Source of the DNA: Bipolaris cookei
Taxonomy: Eukaryota > Ascomycota > Dothideomycetes > Pleosporales > Pleosporaceae
NCBI GenBank assembly: GCA_002286855.1
Contig: NRSV01000028.1
Location: forward strand, 335,789-399,788
Length of the DNA stretch: 64,000 bases
Reading direction: 5' to 3'
A program made the translations under genes and the position numbers. The notes beneath the pieces are model-generated. The model was not told the origin of the DNA. It saw nothing but the letters and a program-made list of their open reading frames with translations, and made no database searches. Of the stretch, positions 47,108 through 59,107 are shown piece after piece. Each line of letters opens with the position of its first letter. The first letter of the stretch is position 1.

Positions 47108-48524
47108 AGCAGTCGATCAGTCAGTGATTCTCGTGTCATTATTCTCTCCGAGCTTCGTTCGAGATACCAAAAGGCGACTGCTTGAACATTGTGGCCTAGA
47201 GTTAATATCAGAACGTGTCGATCATCGAGCGCACGGAGATCTAGGCCTCATCTATGGTAGAAGTTTCTCTCTGCGTGCAGCTGGGCAGACAGCGACTGGT
47301 AGCTTTCCACAAGCGGTTTACCTCCCGCGGCTACATATCTGCACGTTGTCTGCACAGCCTTGTACAAATTGAGCTTCATGCCCGTACCATGTATGTGGAC
47401 TTTCGAATCGAACATTCGGTGCACTAGTGTTGCAAGCTATCCTGGTGTTGCAAAATCGTGTCTAGAAAGGGATTGTATTGGCCGGCGAGGTGTTGACGGG
47501 CTATGTTGGAGCGGCCGCGATCAGAGACAAGGGGCCGTCCTAGTTGTTTGGGCGGAATGTCATTGCGCCGGTCGCCTGCTTAGAAGCCGTGACCACCTCC
47601 TTTCGCAACAAAATGTATGTGGGGACCTAAGGCTATCCTAAGCAACAACAGGCGGTGTGGCGTGATCTTACAGCAATGGGTTTTACGGGCGTAAAAAAAA
47701 GAAGGCTACGGCGGTTGGGGCGCAGACCAAGGATGGCAGGCTTCCAAGAGATTTGAGCCGCGCAAAGTAATGGTTATCTGGAATGCCGGTCTCACTAGGA
47801 CTACATGCGTTTGCGCTTGCAGCTCGCCTGACAACAACCGCGACTCTTGCACGAAGCACACGCATATATGTATACAGGTAGACGGGAGCGAACCGGTTGT
47901 TCTACAGAACCTGCATATGTCTGTATGTAGGTCAAGTTGAGATGGGATGGTAAGGAGCAAGGACCACCACTGATAAGGATGGGCATGACGGAGAGTGAAC
48001 CGCAAATATCTACGCGAGAGGTCTGAGCTTCAACGGCCTTGTTGCAAAACGGCAGGCCATAGCTCAACCATTTGAGTTTTTTTTTTGGCTGTTATCGATG
48101 CGCGTTGAAAACGATGCCATTGGAATTATCTTGGCTCAGTGACGGAGAAGACTCGGTATCCAGATGATAGCAATTAAGATTAGAGGAGGTTGGACGCCTG
48201 CTGTTGTCCTGCACAGCATAGTACAGTAAGTATACGATGAACGAGGAAGAGGGAATTACTATGCACTGGCTTTCCAGCAAACGAGAAACCAATCGGCAAA
48301 CAGTAAACCAACTCTTAAAAAATACACTTTGCGTGGTCGAGTCGCGTGCTTGGCCTCTTCGTCTTCCGAGTGAAAGGTAACTCCCAAGCAGTCTGTGCTC
48401 AATCTATCAGCTCGCATGACGACACGATTGCACGGACATGTTTGTTTTAACCCGAGTTATGGTGACATCGTGTGCCCTGGCTGGGGAGTATTGCAGCTGC
48501 AAACGGCATCTTCACATGCTCCCT

Positions 48525-48555
48525 TTGTCTTGTCTTGTCTTGTCTTGTCTTGTCT
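48525..48555. repeat. (TTGTC)6 microsatellite
   Basis: About six TTGTC pentanucleotide units in tandem. Confidence 0.9.
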
Positions 48556-50141
48556 GCCGACTCATTAAGGGACGTTAGATCCGGAACAATATCGCCGCGA
48601 GTTGACACGACTAGTACCTGGCATCTGATATAGTACATAGGCCCATTTTCTCATATTGCGGAATTCGCCTTCTCCGGCTCAACTGCAAAAAGTCCGGATG
48701 CGTTGCCGAAAGTAGAGGCGCGCCAAGAGAGAAGCAATTTTTGGTCGGTGTTGTCGCGGAGGGACCGGACGCGTTGTTGTCAAATTTGGCTTTGGATGAT
48801 TATGCGCCGGCGACACGCCTTCACGTTATCTGTTAATTCTTTTGCCACAGCAGCCATTGCGTCACTCCAGCCAGCCAAACAATTCAGCAAACCACTCTTT
48901 TGGCGGCTGCATCCTTCGCCCGGCTCGTTCGAGGAGAAAGACGCAGTTGCCGAAGGTCGCGGTCGGGCCTTTTTGTGGATATTTTTTTGCAATGGCCCGC
49001 CCCGAGATCTTGCTTTATGAAGCGTGTGAGCGTGCCCATGCCGGATCGCAACGTGATGACTCGGTAGTATACTATGAAAATGGGTACACATGCACCCTCT
49101 GGCGGCTATACGCATCCATACGCCTGTTTTGTGGTTATGTAGCGAGTAGCACATGATAGCAAAGTGCCAGTGTTACGTACAAGATTGCTTCCCCGGATTT
49201 GCCATGCGAGACATTGAAGGCTCAAAGGGCGAACCCTTTTTTGCACTAGACCAATGGCACAATTGGGTCTGACGGCCGGCGCGGAGTTGCCAAGAACCTT
49301 TCTGAGCGCCTGGCGTAACTAAGTACTCTCAGGCTAGGCCTGTTGCTAAAGTCGTAGTGGCACTTGTTGTATACGCAAATAACAGGTTACGGGAGACATG
49401 TAACGTTTCCTTCACATTGTGATCTTCACTGCTAACCCTCAAAGCCGCACGTTGGGCCAGCCAGTCGGTCATGCCGGTACGGCATTCAATGCTTTTTCCA
49501 ACCCCCACGCCTCAAATACCAGGTACCTACGTACTCGCACTATTTTTAAGGCGCGCTTTGACCGACAAGCGCATCACACGTTCTGGGATGCAATTGGCCG
49601 CCTAGTACGGGCATTGCAATTCCGCTTTCACCGAGCGCAGCACCCAAGCGAAACATCTTGGCCTTGGATCTCTGTCTCGTAACGACGTTTCCCGTTGGCT
49701 GAAACCCGTCCGCTGCGGAGATTGGTTCATTTAGTCTAACAATGCGATGGTGTTGAGGAGGCCCTTCTCCTGAAATTTGGCCATGTACAACAGCGGGGTG
49801 GTACGCAACCAACAGTGAGGCAGTGAGGTGCGCGGAGGACGTGTAAGCCACCAGCTTGCTTCTCTTTTGGTGTCTTGCCCCGTCGACATGAACCACAAAC
49901 CCCTTGGTATCTTCTTTGGGGGAAGCAGGTTGCCGTGTGCTAGTACTGATGCATCGTTAACACTTCCCATCCCCGCAAAAACCAAATCCGGGCTATATGT
50001 CGCTACGAGTCGATATTGATATACCCAACGACAGTAGCAGCGAATGAGGTAATTGCATGTGCTACCGAGGTGACTTCCCCGCCTAGCCCGAAATAACATC
50101 GTTCCGGGCGGTAGCATCGACTGGTAGTGGTGGTGGAGGAG

Positions 50142-50160
50142 GATGATGATGATGATGATG
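50142..50160. repeat. (GAT)6 microsatellite
   Basis: Six GAT units in tandem, preceded by a GGT/GGA-rich stretch. Confidence 0.9.
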
Positions 50161-50398
50161 TCCGGTACCTGGCAGAGATCACCGTAGATCTCTTTTTGCG
50201 GGCAAGCTGAGCCGGAGTGTGCGAGCTTGTGTAGGTGCGTGCGTGTACGTGTGTGCGAGCCTCACTCTCAGCCTTGTGGTATTGTACGCTTGGGGCATGT
50301 GGTATCCATCTCAGCCTTAGCAATGGCAGCTGGAAGAGGCGGCAAACCTACCATTTTCCAAACAAAACCACTGAAAAAGTTTCAAAGAAGCACGACAT

Positions 50399-50437
50399 GG
50401 GGTTAGGGGGAGGGGGGGGGTTTGGGGAGGGAGGGGG
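50399..50437 (+). repeat. G-rich block with quadruplex potential
   Basis: At least five runs of three or more G separated by loops of one to three bases, including a GGGGTTAGGGGG stretch. The sequence pattern meets the usual G-quadruplex rule. Confidence 0.7.
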
Positions 50438-51421
50438 TCCCCTCCCCTGTCGCACGGGTGTGACTGGGTTCCGTGGAGACTATTCATGGGCGGCTCCGGA
50501 TAGAGGTCGTGCCCCGCCTCTCGCCTCTGGGGGTTGGCGGGCTGGCCAGCCTAAGCAACCTCAGTTGTCAGCAATCAGAGTTAGAGTTCAAGAGGGGGGA
50601 CACAACCGATATGCGTCCCCGTAAACCCTGATCGTCGCGAACACCTTGGTGCGCCTAGTAGTGTAGCTGACATGATGTGCGCCATCAGCTGGAACTGCCT
50701 GCTTACCCTCTATGCATCCTGACTGGCCGACCCAGTCCATGACGATCAAAGAGCCAAGAATCGACAACGACGAGGGCACGCCGTCCTACGGCTGTATTCG
50801 ATGCAGATCAGACGTTGCATGTGGCGCCCCGTCTAGCAGAGCAGTCTCACACTCTCACAAGCATCTGCACACACCCACACCTGTCACGCAACAAGACGGA
50901 TCTGCGTCGTCATGCACCACCATGGCTGACCGGCAACTGTGCAAATCCTGTGTAGCTGCGCTTGGGGATCGCTGCGCTCAGGGCGTTTGCATCTACATGT
51001 GTGTGTGTGTGTGCGTGTGCGTCGGCCATGATCATTTGCACAGCCTCGCATCGACGTGGAGACCGCATATGCGATGCTGGTCCAGAATCCCGATCCCAGC
51101 ACAACCACCCTTCATCTCGAACGTGGGGTCTGACTAGTAATACATTTTGTTGAACTCATTTACTACGTATCTGGGTATGCATCTACAAACTTTTGCTCGA
51201 TACACTGCGGCTTTGCAACTGAGCCTGGGAAAATATCGCCCTTTGGAATATCGCTACACACAAAATAGAGAGAAAAAAAATATAAACTCCTTACAGAGCC
51301 GAAAACCTATTACCTTTTCCACTCAGTCCATGCATGCCCAAATCCCCAGTCATAATATTTTTCATGCACGTTTCTTCGTCGTAGCCTTTGTACTGCTTGT
51401 ATCCAGCAAGCTCAACCCAAA

Positions 51422-54064
51422 TCAAATCACAATGTACTCCCCGTCCACGCGATCCATGGCTCTCCTCCATCGGAACGGATGCTGCACTGTGCTAAAAGGC
51501 CCGTTTTGCCTTGGCACGTGGACATCACCATCTGACCACTCGTCGTCCTCGCGCCATACCCGCTCTAGCACTTCTAGCCCACTAAGGTTGTTGAAGAAGC
51601 CGCTCTCGCGTTGAATCTCCACGCATCGTTGTCGTACAACTGCGCGGTGTTCGGGATCAACGCACTCTGTGCCCACAATAAACAGTGGCCACAGGAGAAA
51701 CTTGTTGACGCAGCTCGTCATGCCAATTTGCGAAATGTGATAGAGCCCTTGCGCTACTAAATTCTGAAAATTCAGTGACGATGGTGGAAGCGTTGGCTGC
51801 GCAAGGCGCTCAGTGTAGAGCAGCGCTGCATAGCGGAAGCTCTCACTAATGTGGAGCAACGCAGCTTGCTCTGGAGACATGACAAGCATCGACAATGTTG
51901 CATCGCAGGAATTCGAATGCACTTCTCCAGGTGACGGAAACTCCCACTCTTGCAGCCGGATCCGCAGATCGTTCCACTCAGTCCAGAACGCAGAGCGAGG
52001 ATCGTCGCGAGCCGATGCGAAGGGATCGACATGCTCGTTAATAGGCGTGCCCCAACCATTACCATCCATGTTGTCAAAACTAAAAGAATAATAATCCTTG
52101 ACCTTCTTAGGTCGCGGTGACGATGTAGGTGTGTCGTCGTTGTCGCGCACAGGCCGGTTCTGGCTGAGAAGGTTGAGCCTTCCAAGCCGAGCAATGAGTT
52201 TGAAGAGTCGGCCCTCGCAGCCAGAGTGGTGTTCTAACGCACCCAGATTGGCGCTCAGATTCATCATGTCAAGCGAGTCACCACGGACTTCAATCTCCCG
52301 GTCGTTCACCGCTGCCGTCATGACATCGAACCAAGTGAAGAAGGTCTCAATCCATCCGACAAACTCAGACCGGACGCTCCTGTCGCGCAAGCTCAGCAGC
52401 TTCTGCACACCTGCAAGCTGTGTCTTGAACTTTGTGAAGCCAGAGTCGCAAACATGAAAGAGACAGAGAATAAGAAGCGTGGCGAGTACAGAATCGTCCT
52501 GCGATCCATCAAAGTCGATTAGCTTCTTGTTGAGCAGAGTAATAGAGTTGGCCTTGTAGTGCTTCTCTTCGTCGGTCGCTTCGCCATGCATCTCGCGCAA
52601 CTCCTTGGCCGTCATTTGTGAGTAGGCGTGATCTGGTATCACTCGTGTGTCGTGGAGCATGCTGACGCGGCGTCCCTCGATACCCCCGCGCATGCGCATG
52701 TTGTTCGTAGCCAAAGCGCCGATGGCATTCTGTAGCTCCTCGTTTTGCATGGCTAAGTGTAATATGTGCATCCGGTAGGGGTTCTGTGGGCTGTCAAAAG
52801 CCACCAACACCGGGCATATAAATCTGTCGTAGTAGTCCAGGAGGAATAGCATCCGCGGGGAAAGAGGCGAAGCGATGGTAAGACTCTGGGGAATAGAAGT
52901 GGTGAGCGACAGTACGTCTTGAGACAGGGGGCCAGAGCCATAGGAAGACATACCCTCCGACGGGAGAAAGGAAAAGCCGGGCTGAAATCCATTGAAATTC
53001 GAGCTCATCTCTCCCTCGGTAAAAACATCTTGAAAGACAATAGGGCCCATGCTTTGCGGGGCCGTGCTGACTTCGGGATAGTCTTGTAGACTTTGATCCG
53101 AGCTTACACTTGAGCTCATGTCATCCCCAGTAGGGAATGAGCGAGGGGCTTCGTTGAGGAAGTAGTTGTCCAGGGAGCCCATGGGGGCCTGGTCGTATGA
53201 TGGGTAGCGTGGCATTGAGGGATCTGCAAACGGGTACTCGTCAACTGGAGTGTTTGGGAACTCGCTTGGTGAGGGAAAGTCACTGTCGCTGTAGGTACCC
53301 AGCGAGGCGGATGAAGCCGACATGCCGTTGTCTTCAAAAGGAACGCTCAGTGTGGTTTGTAACCGTTGGAGGGGACCTCGGTGGGGCTGGTGATGCCTGA
53401 ACTTGGAAGCCTGTGGGTGCAAGAATTCAAACTGATCTCGATGTTGCTGCATGGGAAAGCCCATTGGCGTAGAGGGGGTGGGTATGGGTATTGGGCTGGT
53501 GGGGCTGAAGTATTGGTATTCCTGTGGCGCAGAGTAGATGGGACTGGTAGGACTCCTCGGAGAGTGGGCGCCAAAATCGATACTGGCTCGGTGGCCAAAG
53601 TGATGTTGATCTTGGTGAGAACTGGAGGAGACAGATGAGGTGCTAGTTGAAGCAATAGAGTTCATCCTTTGTGTCTTGGGTTCCTGTGTGGCAGTGGAGG
53701 GAGGAGACTTTGCAACGGGCAGGGTCATGCCACGAAGCTTTCCACGGCTAGCTACACCCACGCCCCATGTTAGAGTGGTACGGTAGCCAGAGCATTCTTT
53801 TCCAATCTCGACACACTGTCCACAGTAGGGACGGCGTCGATCACACTTGACTTGACGCTTCTTGCAGGCAAAGCAGTCTTCGGTGGCTCCAGTGGCAGGA
53901 GCTCTTCTTCTTCGCTTCCTTGGAGCAGCAGCAGCGGAGTTGTTGACTGTGGCGGCAGTGGTGGATGTTGTGGTGGTAATGTTGGTGGTGGTGCCTTGAA
54001 CTTTGTCTGCCTCGACGGGCTGGGTGGTGGCGGTAGCGGTAGCGATAGATGGAGAGAGGGCCAT
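51422..54064 (-). CDS. Zn2Cys6 fungal transcription factor
   Basis: 880 residues, single exon. A basic patch (RKRRRR, residues 49-54) precedes a Zn2Cys6 binuclear cluster with cysteines at 64, 67, 74, 81, 84 and 91 (C-x2-C-x6-C-x6-C-x2-C-x6-C), the DNA-binding domain of fungal regulators. Residues about 125-400 are Ser/Pro/Gln/His-rich and probably disordered. The second half has the fungal-specific regulatory domain of the Fungal_trans_2 type (SPRMLFLLDYYDRFICPVLV, LHLAMQNEELQNAIGALA, SITLLNKKLIDF, LATLLILCLFHVCDSG, FTWFDVMTAA, FLLWPLFIVGTECVD). Target genes cannot be told from the sequence. It stands alone, with about 3.8 kb upstream and 6.6 kb downstream free of genes, unlike pathway-specific regulators that sit inside clusters. 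Confidence 0.93.
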   Translation of the reverse strand: MALSPSIATATATTQPVEADKVQGTTTNITTTTSTTAATVNNSAAAAPRKRRRRAPATGATEDCFACKKRQVKCDRRRPYCGQCVEIGKECSGYRTTLTWGVGVASRGKLRGMTLPVAKSPPSTATQEPKTQRMNSIASTSTSSVSSSSHQDQHHFGHRASIDFGAHSPRSPTSPIYSAPQEYQYFSPTSPIPIPTPSTPMGFPMQQHRDQFEFLHPQASKFRHHQPHRGPLQRLQTTLSVPFEDNGMSASSASLGTYSDSDFPSPSEFPNTPVDEYPFADPSMPRYPSYDQAPMGSLDNYFLNEAPRSFPTGDDMSSSVSSDQSLQDYPEVSTAPQSMGPIVFQDVFTEGEMSSNFNGFQPGFSFLPSEGMSSYGSGPLSQDVLSLTTSIPQSLTIASPLSPRMLFLLDYYDRFICPVLVAFDSPQNPYRMHILHLAMQNEELQNAIGALATNNMRMRGGIEGRRVSMLHDTRVIPDHAYSQMTAKELREMHGEATDEEKHYKANSITLLNKKLIDFDGSQDDSVLATLLILCLFHVCDSGFTKFKTQLAGVQKLLSLRDRSVRSEFVGWIETFFTWFDVMTAAVNDREIEVRGDSLDMMNLSANLGALEHHSGCEGRLFKLIARLGRLNLLSQNRPVRDNDDTPTSSPRPKKVKDYYSFSFDNMDGNGWGTPINEHVDPFASARDDPRSAFWTEWNDLRIRLQEWEFPSPGEVHSNSCDATLSMLVMSPEQAALLHISESFRYAALLYTERLAQPTLPPSSLNFQNLVAQGLYHISQIGMTSCVNKFLLWPLFIVGTECVDPEHRAVVRQRCVEIQRESGFFNNLSGLEVLERVWREDDEWSDGDVHVPRQNGPFSTVQHPFRWRRAMDRVDGEYIVI

Positions 54065-57000
54065 GGTGGGATAGGTATAAAAGAGGAAGTGTTATTGCGG
54101 TACTCTGCAATGTTGCATCTGCAGAATGTGGAGCGAGTATAGTATAGTATAGTGGGAGTGGAAACAGAATAGACAAAGACAGCGAGGGGTGCAGTAATGC
54201 TCAATGGAGCATAGAAGAGGCGCGTCACGGTGGGTAAGTATTATTTTGGCCTCGACAGGTCTGGGTAAAGGAAGCTTGGTCCCCGTCTGATAAGGTCAGG
54301 GCCCTAGCGGACAGGGCTTTGGCTGCCAAGGGAAGAAGGATGCAAAATGCCGCGGCATAGTGAACGCTAGGATATTAAGACGAGAGGTGGTCATCTCGAG
54401 AGCGATGTGCATGAAGGATGTGGCCTGCAGGGTGCAGACCTGGTGCCCGCATGTTCTGGCAGCGGGCGCAAGGCTTTGGGCAGTGGCAACCCCTACAGCA
54501 CCCCACACCGGGACGGCGAATTGCAGCGACGGGGACAGCCAGGTCGGGTTACATCGTGGAAAAATGGTAGTACCCCGGCAGAAGCTTGACGGAGGATGGC
54601 GACAGAGGCCTGCTGCAGGACGGAGAGGGCTGGACGCCACGGCGAGTCCACCAACCAGAGCGGCAGCGCCCCCCGATCTGCTACCGGCCGCTAAGGTCGG
54701 AGCAGCCAGGGCGCGCCAGCCAGTGAGAGGGCACATCGTGCAGACGGGGGTGGTGGAGGGGAGGGGGTGAGGGCAAGGCGTTGAGTGGCCTGGCTGTTCT
54801 GGCTGCCGGCTGCTGCACCGCCAGCGCGCTGATAGCGTCAGGTCCAGCGCGGCCATGCGAGGGCTCTCGGGCGAATGACCTCGCGCAAGCGCTGTCGCGG
54901 AGCCGACCGAGGCCACCCATCGAGTGTGCTGCCGTGTCGACGAAGACGCATCGAAGCCGTGTGGAAGAGGGCGGGTAGACGAGCAGACGCCGCCCGCGCT
55001 GAAGCCTTGTGCCAAGCGGGGAGGGGGGGAGGGCGTGAACGGCTGCGCGAGCGTACGTCCTTGCGTGGCTGATGGCAGCAGACGAGGCGTCGAGCGAGTG
55101 AGGGTGACGAGACGGCCTCTCGCTCGCCTGCTGGCTGGTGTGCCACGAGAGTGGTGCAATTTGAGGCCTGGTGCACGCGAGGGCCCAAGGCGAGACGTGC
55201 AACAGCGGGCGCGGATATTGCAATGACATCGAGGACCACGGCGAGCGCGCGGTCGTGTGCATCATGGCATGGTGCAGCGCTGCACGCAATGCCCGGGGGG
55301 TGCCAGTGCCAGTGCCAGTGGCTGTTTGTCCGCCTGCTGTCCGCCTGCGGTCCGCCTGCTGTCTGTCGCTCGTCAAGCTGGCAATTCAAGGCCCGTTGGC
55401 GATGGCCTTGGCACAAACTGCTCTGGTGGGCCCCGGTCGTGATGCGATGATAACAGCCATGCGGGCCTGATGAGAGTGTGATATGACCATCGGCTTTCCG
55501 CCCTGCCGCTCTGCCGCCCCCACGGCCACAGCCTCTGCATCCACCAACATCATCGTTTTTGTCGCTGTCGTCAGGCACAACCAAACCCCAAAAAATAACA
55601 CGGCCTGCCACTGCCACCCCGCTCCCTCTCTGCTGACTTTGCGCTGACGTGCTTGGCCCCCCTTGCCCCCTCTGCCCTTCACCCTTCACTCTTCACCCGT
55701 CTCCGTGCAAAGCACCGTCGCCCTGGCTCCAGCCCTCGTCCATCCCTCCCGCTGCACGTGTGCCGAAACTCTCTGCTAATAAGCAGCGGGGGTGGCTAGT
55801 AGGCCAAAACAACGTCGTCCCGTCTGTTCCCAGATGCCGTTCGCCAGCCTTGTTCGTCAGCGTCAGCGACAGCGAATTGCGTCTTTTGACCGATTACCAT
55901 GGTCTGCCTCAGGCTAGTCGCTCAGCCGGGCACGTGAGCGCCAAGCCACACATGCATCGGCGACATGCGCTCCTTTGGCATGTTGGCTACCCTCCACCAC
56001 TCAACGATTTGTCTCAGGTAACAAGCAACTCCAGACTCCCATCACCTGGTGGCTTTTCCTCCTGCTAGCCAAGCGACCTCTCACAAACCAGTCGTCGCTA
56101 GTCGCCCCTTCTGTGCCTGGCCAAATGTCCCTCGTCAATGCGCCTGTCCACCCAGGCGCCCATACGCGGGGTAGAAGATGAGGGGATACGATGCCACAGA
56201 CCGCGTCTACCCACTTGACCTGGGCGGGTCTGCTACAGTATCTGCTATACTCGCTGCCTCGGACTGCGCGCCTAGCGCTGGTTGCCCTGGTTTGCCCGCC
56301 TGTCGCTTTTCACATAATTATGTACATACACCTGTACACATGTATGTACTTCGTATGCGCATAACTACATTCCTACGGCTGGGTGCCCGCTACTCCTAGT
56401 GGGCCCATTGATTCCAAGCCACGCCATCACTCCAGACCTTGCAGCTCCAACGCCCGGCTGTTGAAATGACTAGATACGCTGGCAGGACAGTCCCGGGCTA
56501 CCGTGTTGCAAAGGACCGCTTGCCACCAGCAACTTGAAACCTAAAATGCTTGGGGGTCGGGGCGCGTCCGTAGCCTGCAACTAGACAAAATGTACCAACT
56601 TGTGGGACTAGACTCGTACCGAGCGGGTCATAGCCACCTATTTACAATTCTAATCTCCGCCGAAACAATTCTCCCGGCGCCGTTCACAATCTTCACATTT
56701 CGCTTCCCACTGCCAGGTTTGTTTGCACTACGCCCGGTCCGACAACAGACCCTTCAAACAGCTACACAACCATACGCCAACCGATGCTGACTCGGTTGAG
56801 ACATACTCCCGTGCTGTGTTAATCATGATGATCAGCATTGCCATCACCATAGTGGCCCTCTGGTGGGAACGGGCAGCGTACTAAGCGCAGGATCTCGAAC
56901 AACCGGCGGCTACAGTAAGAAAGTCAGCCAAAGCTCCGAGGATCTCTCTATTCTGTTCGTCCACATGCTTCCTGAGCTAGCGGACAACACCATCGATGGG

Positions 57001-57911
57001 GCCCACTGCAACTGGGCCATGGGCTCCAGCCGCAGTCCTGTTCCAAGGCTGAATGCCTTCGGCTGCCGAAAATGCGCATAAGTAAATGCGACAAGCTGTC
57101 GAAGCGACGTACTACTATGTACTAGTAGTAGGGCCAGTCTCTTAGCCAGGGTCTGACATACTTACATATGTACCTACTTAAGTACTTGGACGTGAAGATC
57201 CGCTAGATAGATGCATGTATGGCTCGTAAAGGGACTATTGGACACGGCTGGTGGCGCTGCAGGTAGTTTCGGCGACTAGCTCAAAACGCTCTAGCTCCGT
57301 CCACCATGCACAGGTAATTTCGACTTCAAAGCGTTCAAGGCTTCGTGTTTTGTGGAAACTGCAATGTCGCCATCGACTGTGTAGTGTGAGCAGGCGGTAG
57401 ACAGTGGGGACGGTTTGGTGAGACGAACTTGTTCAGGTCAAGACTGAGCCCTCGTTCTCCGCAAATTATGCCTTCACACGCAATTTGAGCTCAGCAATGC
57501 ATCTCAACGATCCAGTTGATGAAGAAGGAGAATATGGTAATACACAGCAGACGGAATCGTCCATAGCTGCAGTCTGTCAACACGTCAGGCTGCATGGCGC
57601 CAGTGGATTCGGCGGCGGCAATCCATGACACATTGCATGTGTGCATACACACATACGCTACAAGGCCGTAAAGCTGTGGGCTTCACAGATGCTCTGCCAT
57701 GGTAGCCATGTGCAACTTCTCCAGTAAGCTTTGGAGGACATGGGGCAGAGTGACACGGGAGAGGGACACATGGTCCATGCGCAAGCTCACTCCACCTCAG
57801 TGAAAGCATCCCCGCAAACATCAACCCCACAAACAATTTAACAGCTATGCACGTCATTGCATCTTTTTTTGCCTGACCCAATACAAGTTTCGACACCTCG
57901 CCGTTGCGCCC
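54065..57911. other. 3.8-kb divergent intergenic region, Zn2Cys6 regulator / HMG-CoA lyase
   Basis: The part at about 54300-55700 is GC-rich and open in several frames on both strands. Those translations are Arg/Ala/Pro-rich, with no domain and no splice support, so I treat them as composition artefacts. Short tandem repeats lie at 55302-55320 (GCCAGT) and 55328-55362 (a GTCCGCCTGCT-like 11-mer, three copies). The region after 56200 is less GC-rich and shows no gene. A long 5' leader of the regulator is possible. Confidence 0.55.
55302..55362. repeat. Adjacent short tandem repeats
   Basis: Three GCCAGT units followed by three imperfect 11-base units of the type GTCCGCCTGCT. Confidence 0.8.
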
Positions 57912-59107
57912 ATGTCTTCCAAGTTTCTCTGCCTTCGCTCTGCTCGTCTTGCTGCCCGCTATCCGTGTCATCGACGAGCCTTTGCCTCAGCCGCCTCTAG
58001 CCGTGCCGACCACGTTCGCATCGTAGAAGTTGGACCACGCGATGGATTACAGAATGAGAAGCAGACGGTGCCCTTGGCCACAAAGATAGACTTGATAGAG
58101 GGGCTGGCAAAGACTGGGTTGACAACCATCGAAGCCGGCTCTTTCGTTGCGCCAAAATGGGTGCCGCAGGTGAGAGAGAAGCGTCTTGGAAATTGCTCAA
58201 GCTTTGCTGACCGCAAAGCCAGATGGCCAATTCGGCAGAGATCCTCGAACATGTCCTTTCTCGTCCCCCTCCCTCGCCGCGACCAATCACATACCAATGG
58301 CTTCTGCCAAACGTCAAAGGACTCGACAACTTCCTCTCCACCTGGCAGTCCAAATCCCAGCTTGGCCAAGATGCATACCCGACGCCCCCAACTTCTCCAG
58401 GACTAGACAATGGACCAACTTCGAACGCATCCTCCCAGGCCGAAGCATCAAGTTCGCCATCATCACCTCGACACGAAGTCTCGATCTTCACAGCAGCGAC
58501 TGAGTCCTTTTCTCAGAAGAATACAAATTGCTCCATAGCAGAATCCCTCAAGCGTTTTGAGCCAATCATGTCCAAAGCAAAGGAAATGAATCTAAATGTG
58601 CGCGCGTACATTTCAGTTGCACTCGGTTGCCCATACGAAGGTCCGAACGTCGATCCCCACAAAGTGGCAGAGCTGGCTGTGAGTCTATTGGAGATGGGCG
58701 CCGACGAGATCTCTGTAGGAGATACTACGGGGATGGGCACTGCGCCTAAGACAATGGAGCTTCTGAAAACACTTAACGCTGCTGGCATCGACAAAAACGA
58801 TCTTGCACTCCATTTCCATGACACATACGGTCAGGCGCTAGTCAACTCGGTTGTAGCTGTTGAGCATGGAATTCGCACCTTTGATGCGGCAGTGGGTGGT
58901 CTTGGAGGTTGTCCGTATAGCCCCGGTGCAACTGGGAACGTTGCCACGGAAGATCTTGTTCACTGCCTACATAGCTTGGGAGCCAATACTGGTGTGGATA
59001 TCGAGAAGCTTGCGGAAGTAGGCCAGTGGATTTCTCAGGAGTTGGGAAGACCGAATGAAAGTAGAGCTGGCAAGGCGACCTTGGCTAAGTTACGGAGAGC
59101 AGCGTAG
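57912..59107 (+). CDS. Hydroxymethylglutaryl-CoA lyase, mitochondrial
   Basis: Exons are 57912-58169 and 58223-59107 (380 residues). It splits HMG-CoA into acetyl-CoA and acetoacetate, the last step of leucine breakdown. The N-terminus is a mitochondrial leader (MSSKFLCLRSARLAARYPC). The aldolase-type TIM barrel starts VRIVEVGPRDGLQNEK, which has the catalytic Arg and metal Asp. It continues with TIEAGSFVAPKWVPQ, FTAATESFSQKNTNCSIAES, ISVALGCPYEG, ISVGDTTGMG and LHFHDTYGQAL with metal-binding His residues. It ends with the active-site Cys loop GGLGGCPYSPGATGNVATED. A Ser/Pro-rich insertion of about 40 residues (about 128-168) lies between two barrel strands, absent from the human and bacterial enzymes as I know them; no splice sites suggest that it is an intron. 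Confidence 0.95.

Larger units (their letters stand above)
44839..51421. other. 6.6-kb gene-poor, microsatellite-rich region between two convergent genes
   Basis: UVE1 and the Zn2Cys6 gene end towards this region from both sides. Open frames here are short, overlap on both strands, start at arbitrary points and show no domain, signal peptide or codon pattern I would trust. Simple repeats are frequent: TG/CG runs at 45082-45113, 45305-45322 and 50999-51022, GTCA at 47088-47107, TTGTC at 48525-48555, GAT at 50142-50160 and a G-run block at 50399-50437. I found no transposon protein remnant. Non-coding RNA or short secreted proteins cannot be excluded by eye. Confidence 0.6.

Noticed and set aside
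54296..55689. Several long open frames (230-290 codons) on both strands
   Set aside because: GC-rich DNA lacks stops in many frames. The translations are Arg/Ala/Pro/Ser-rich, overlap each other on both strands and show no motif or splice logic.
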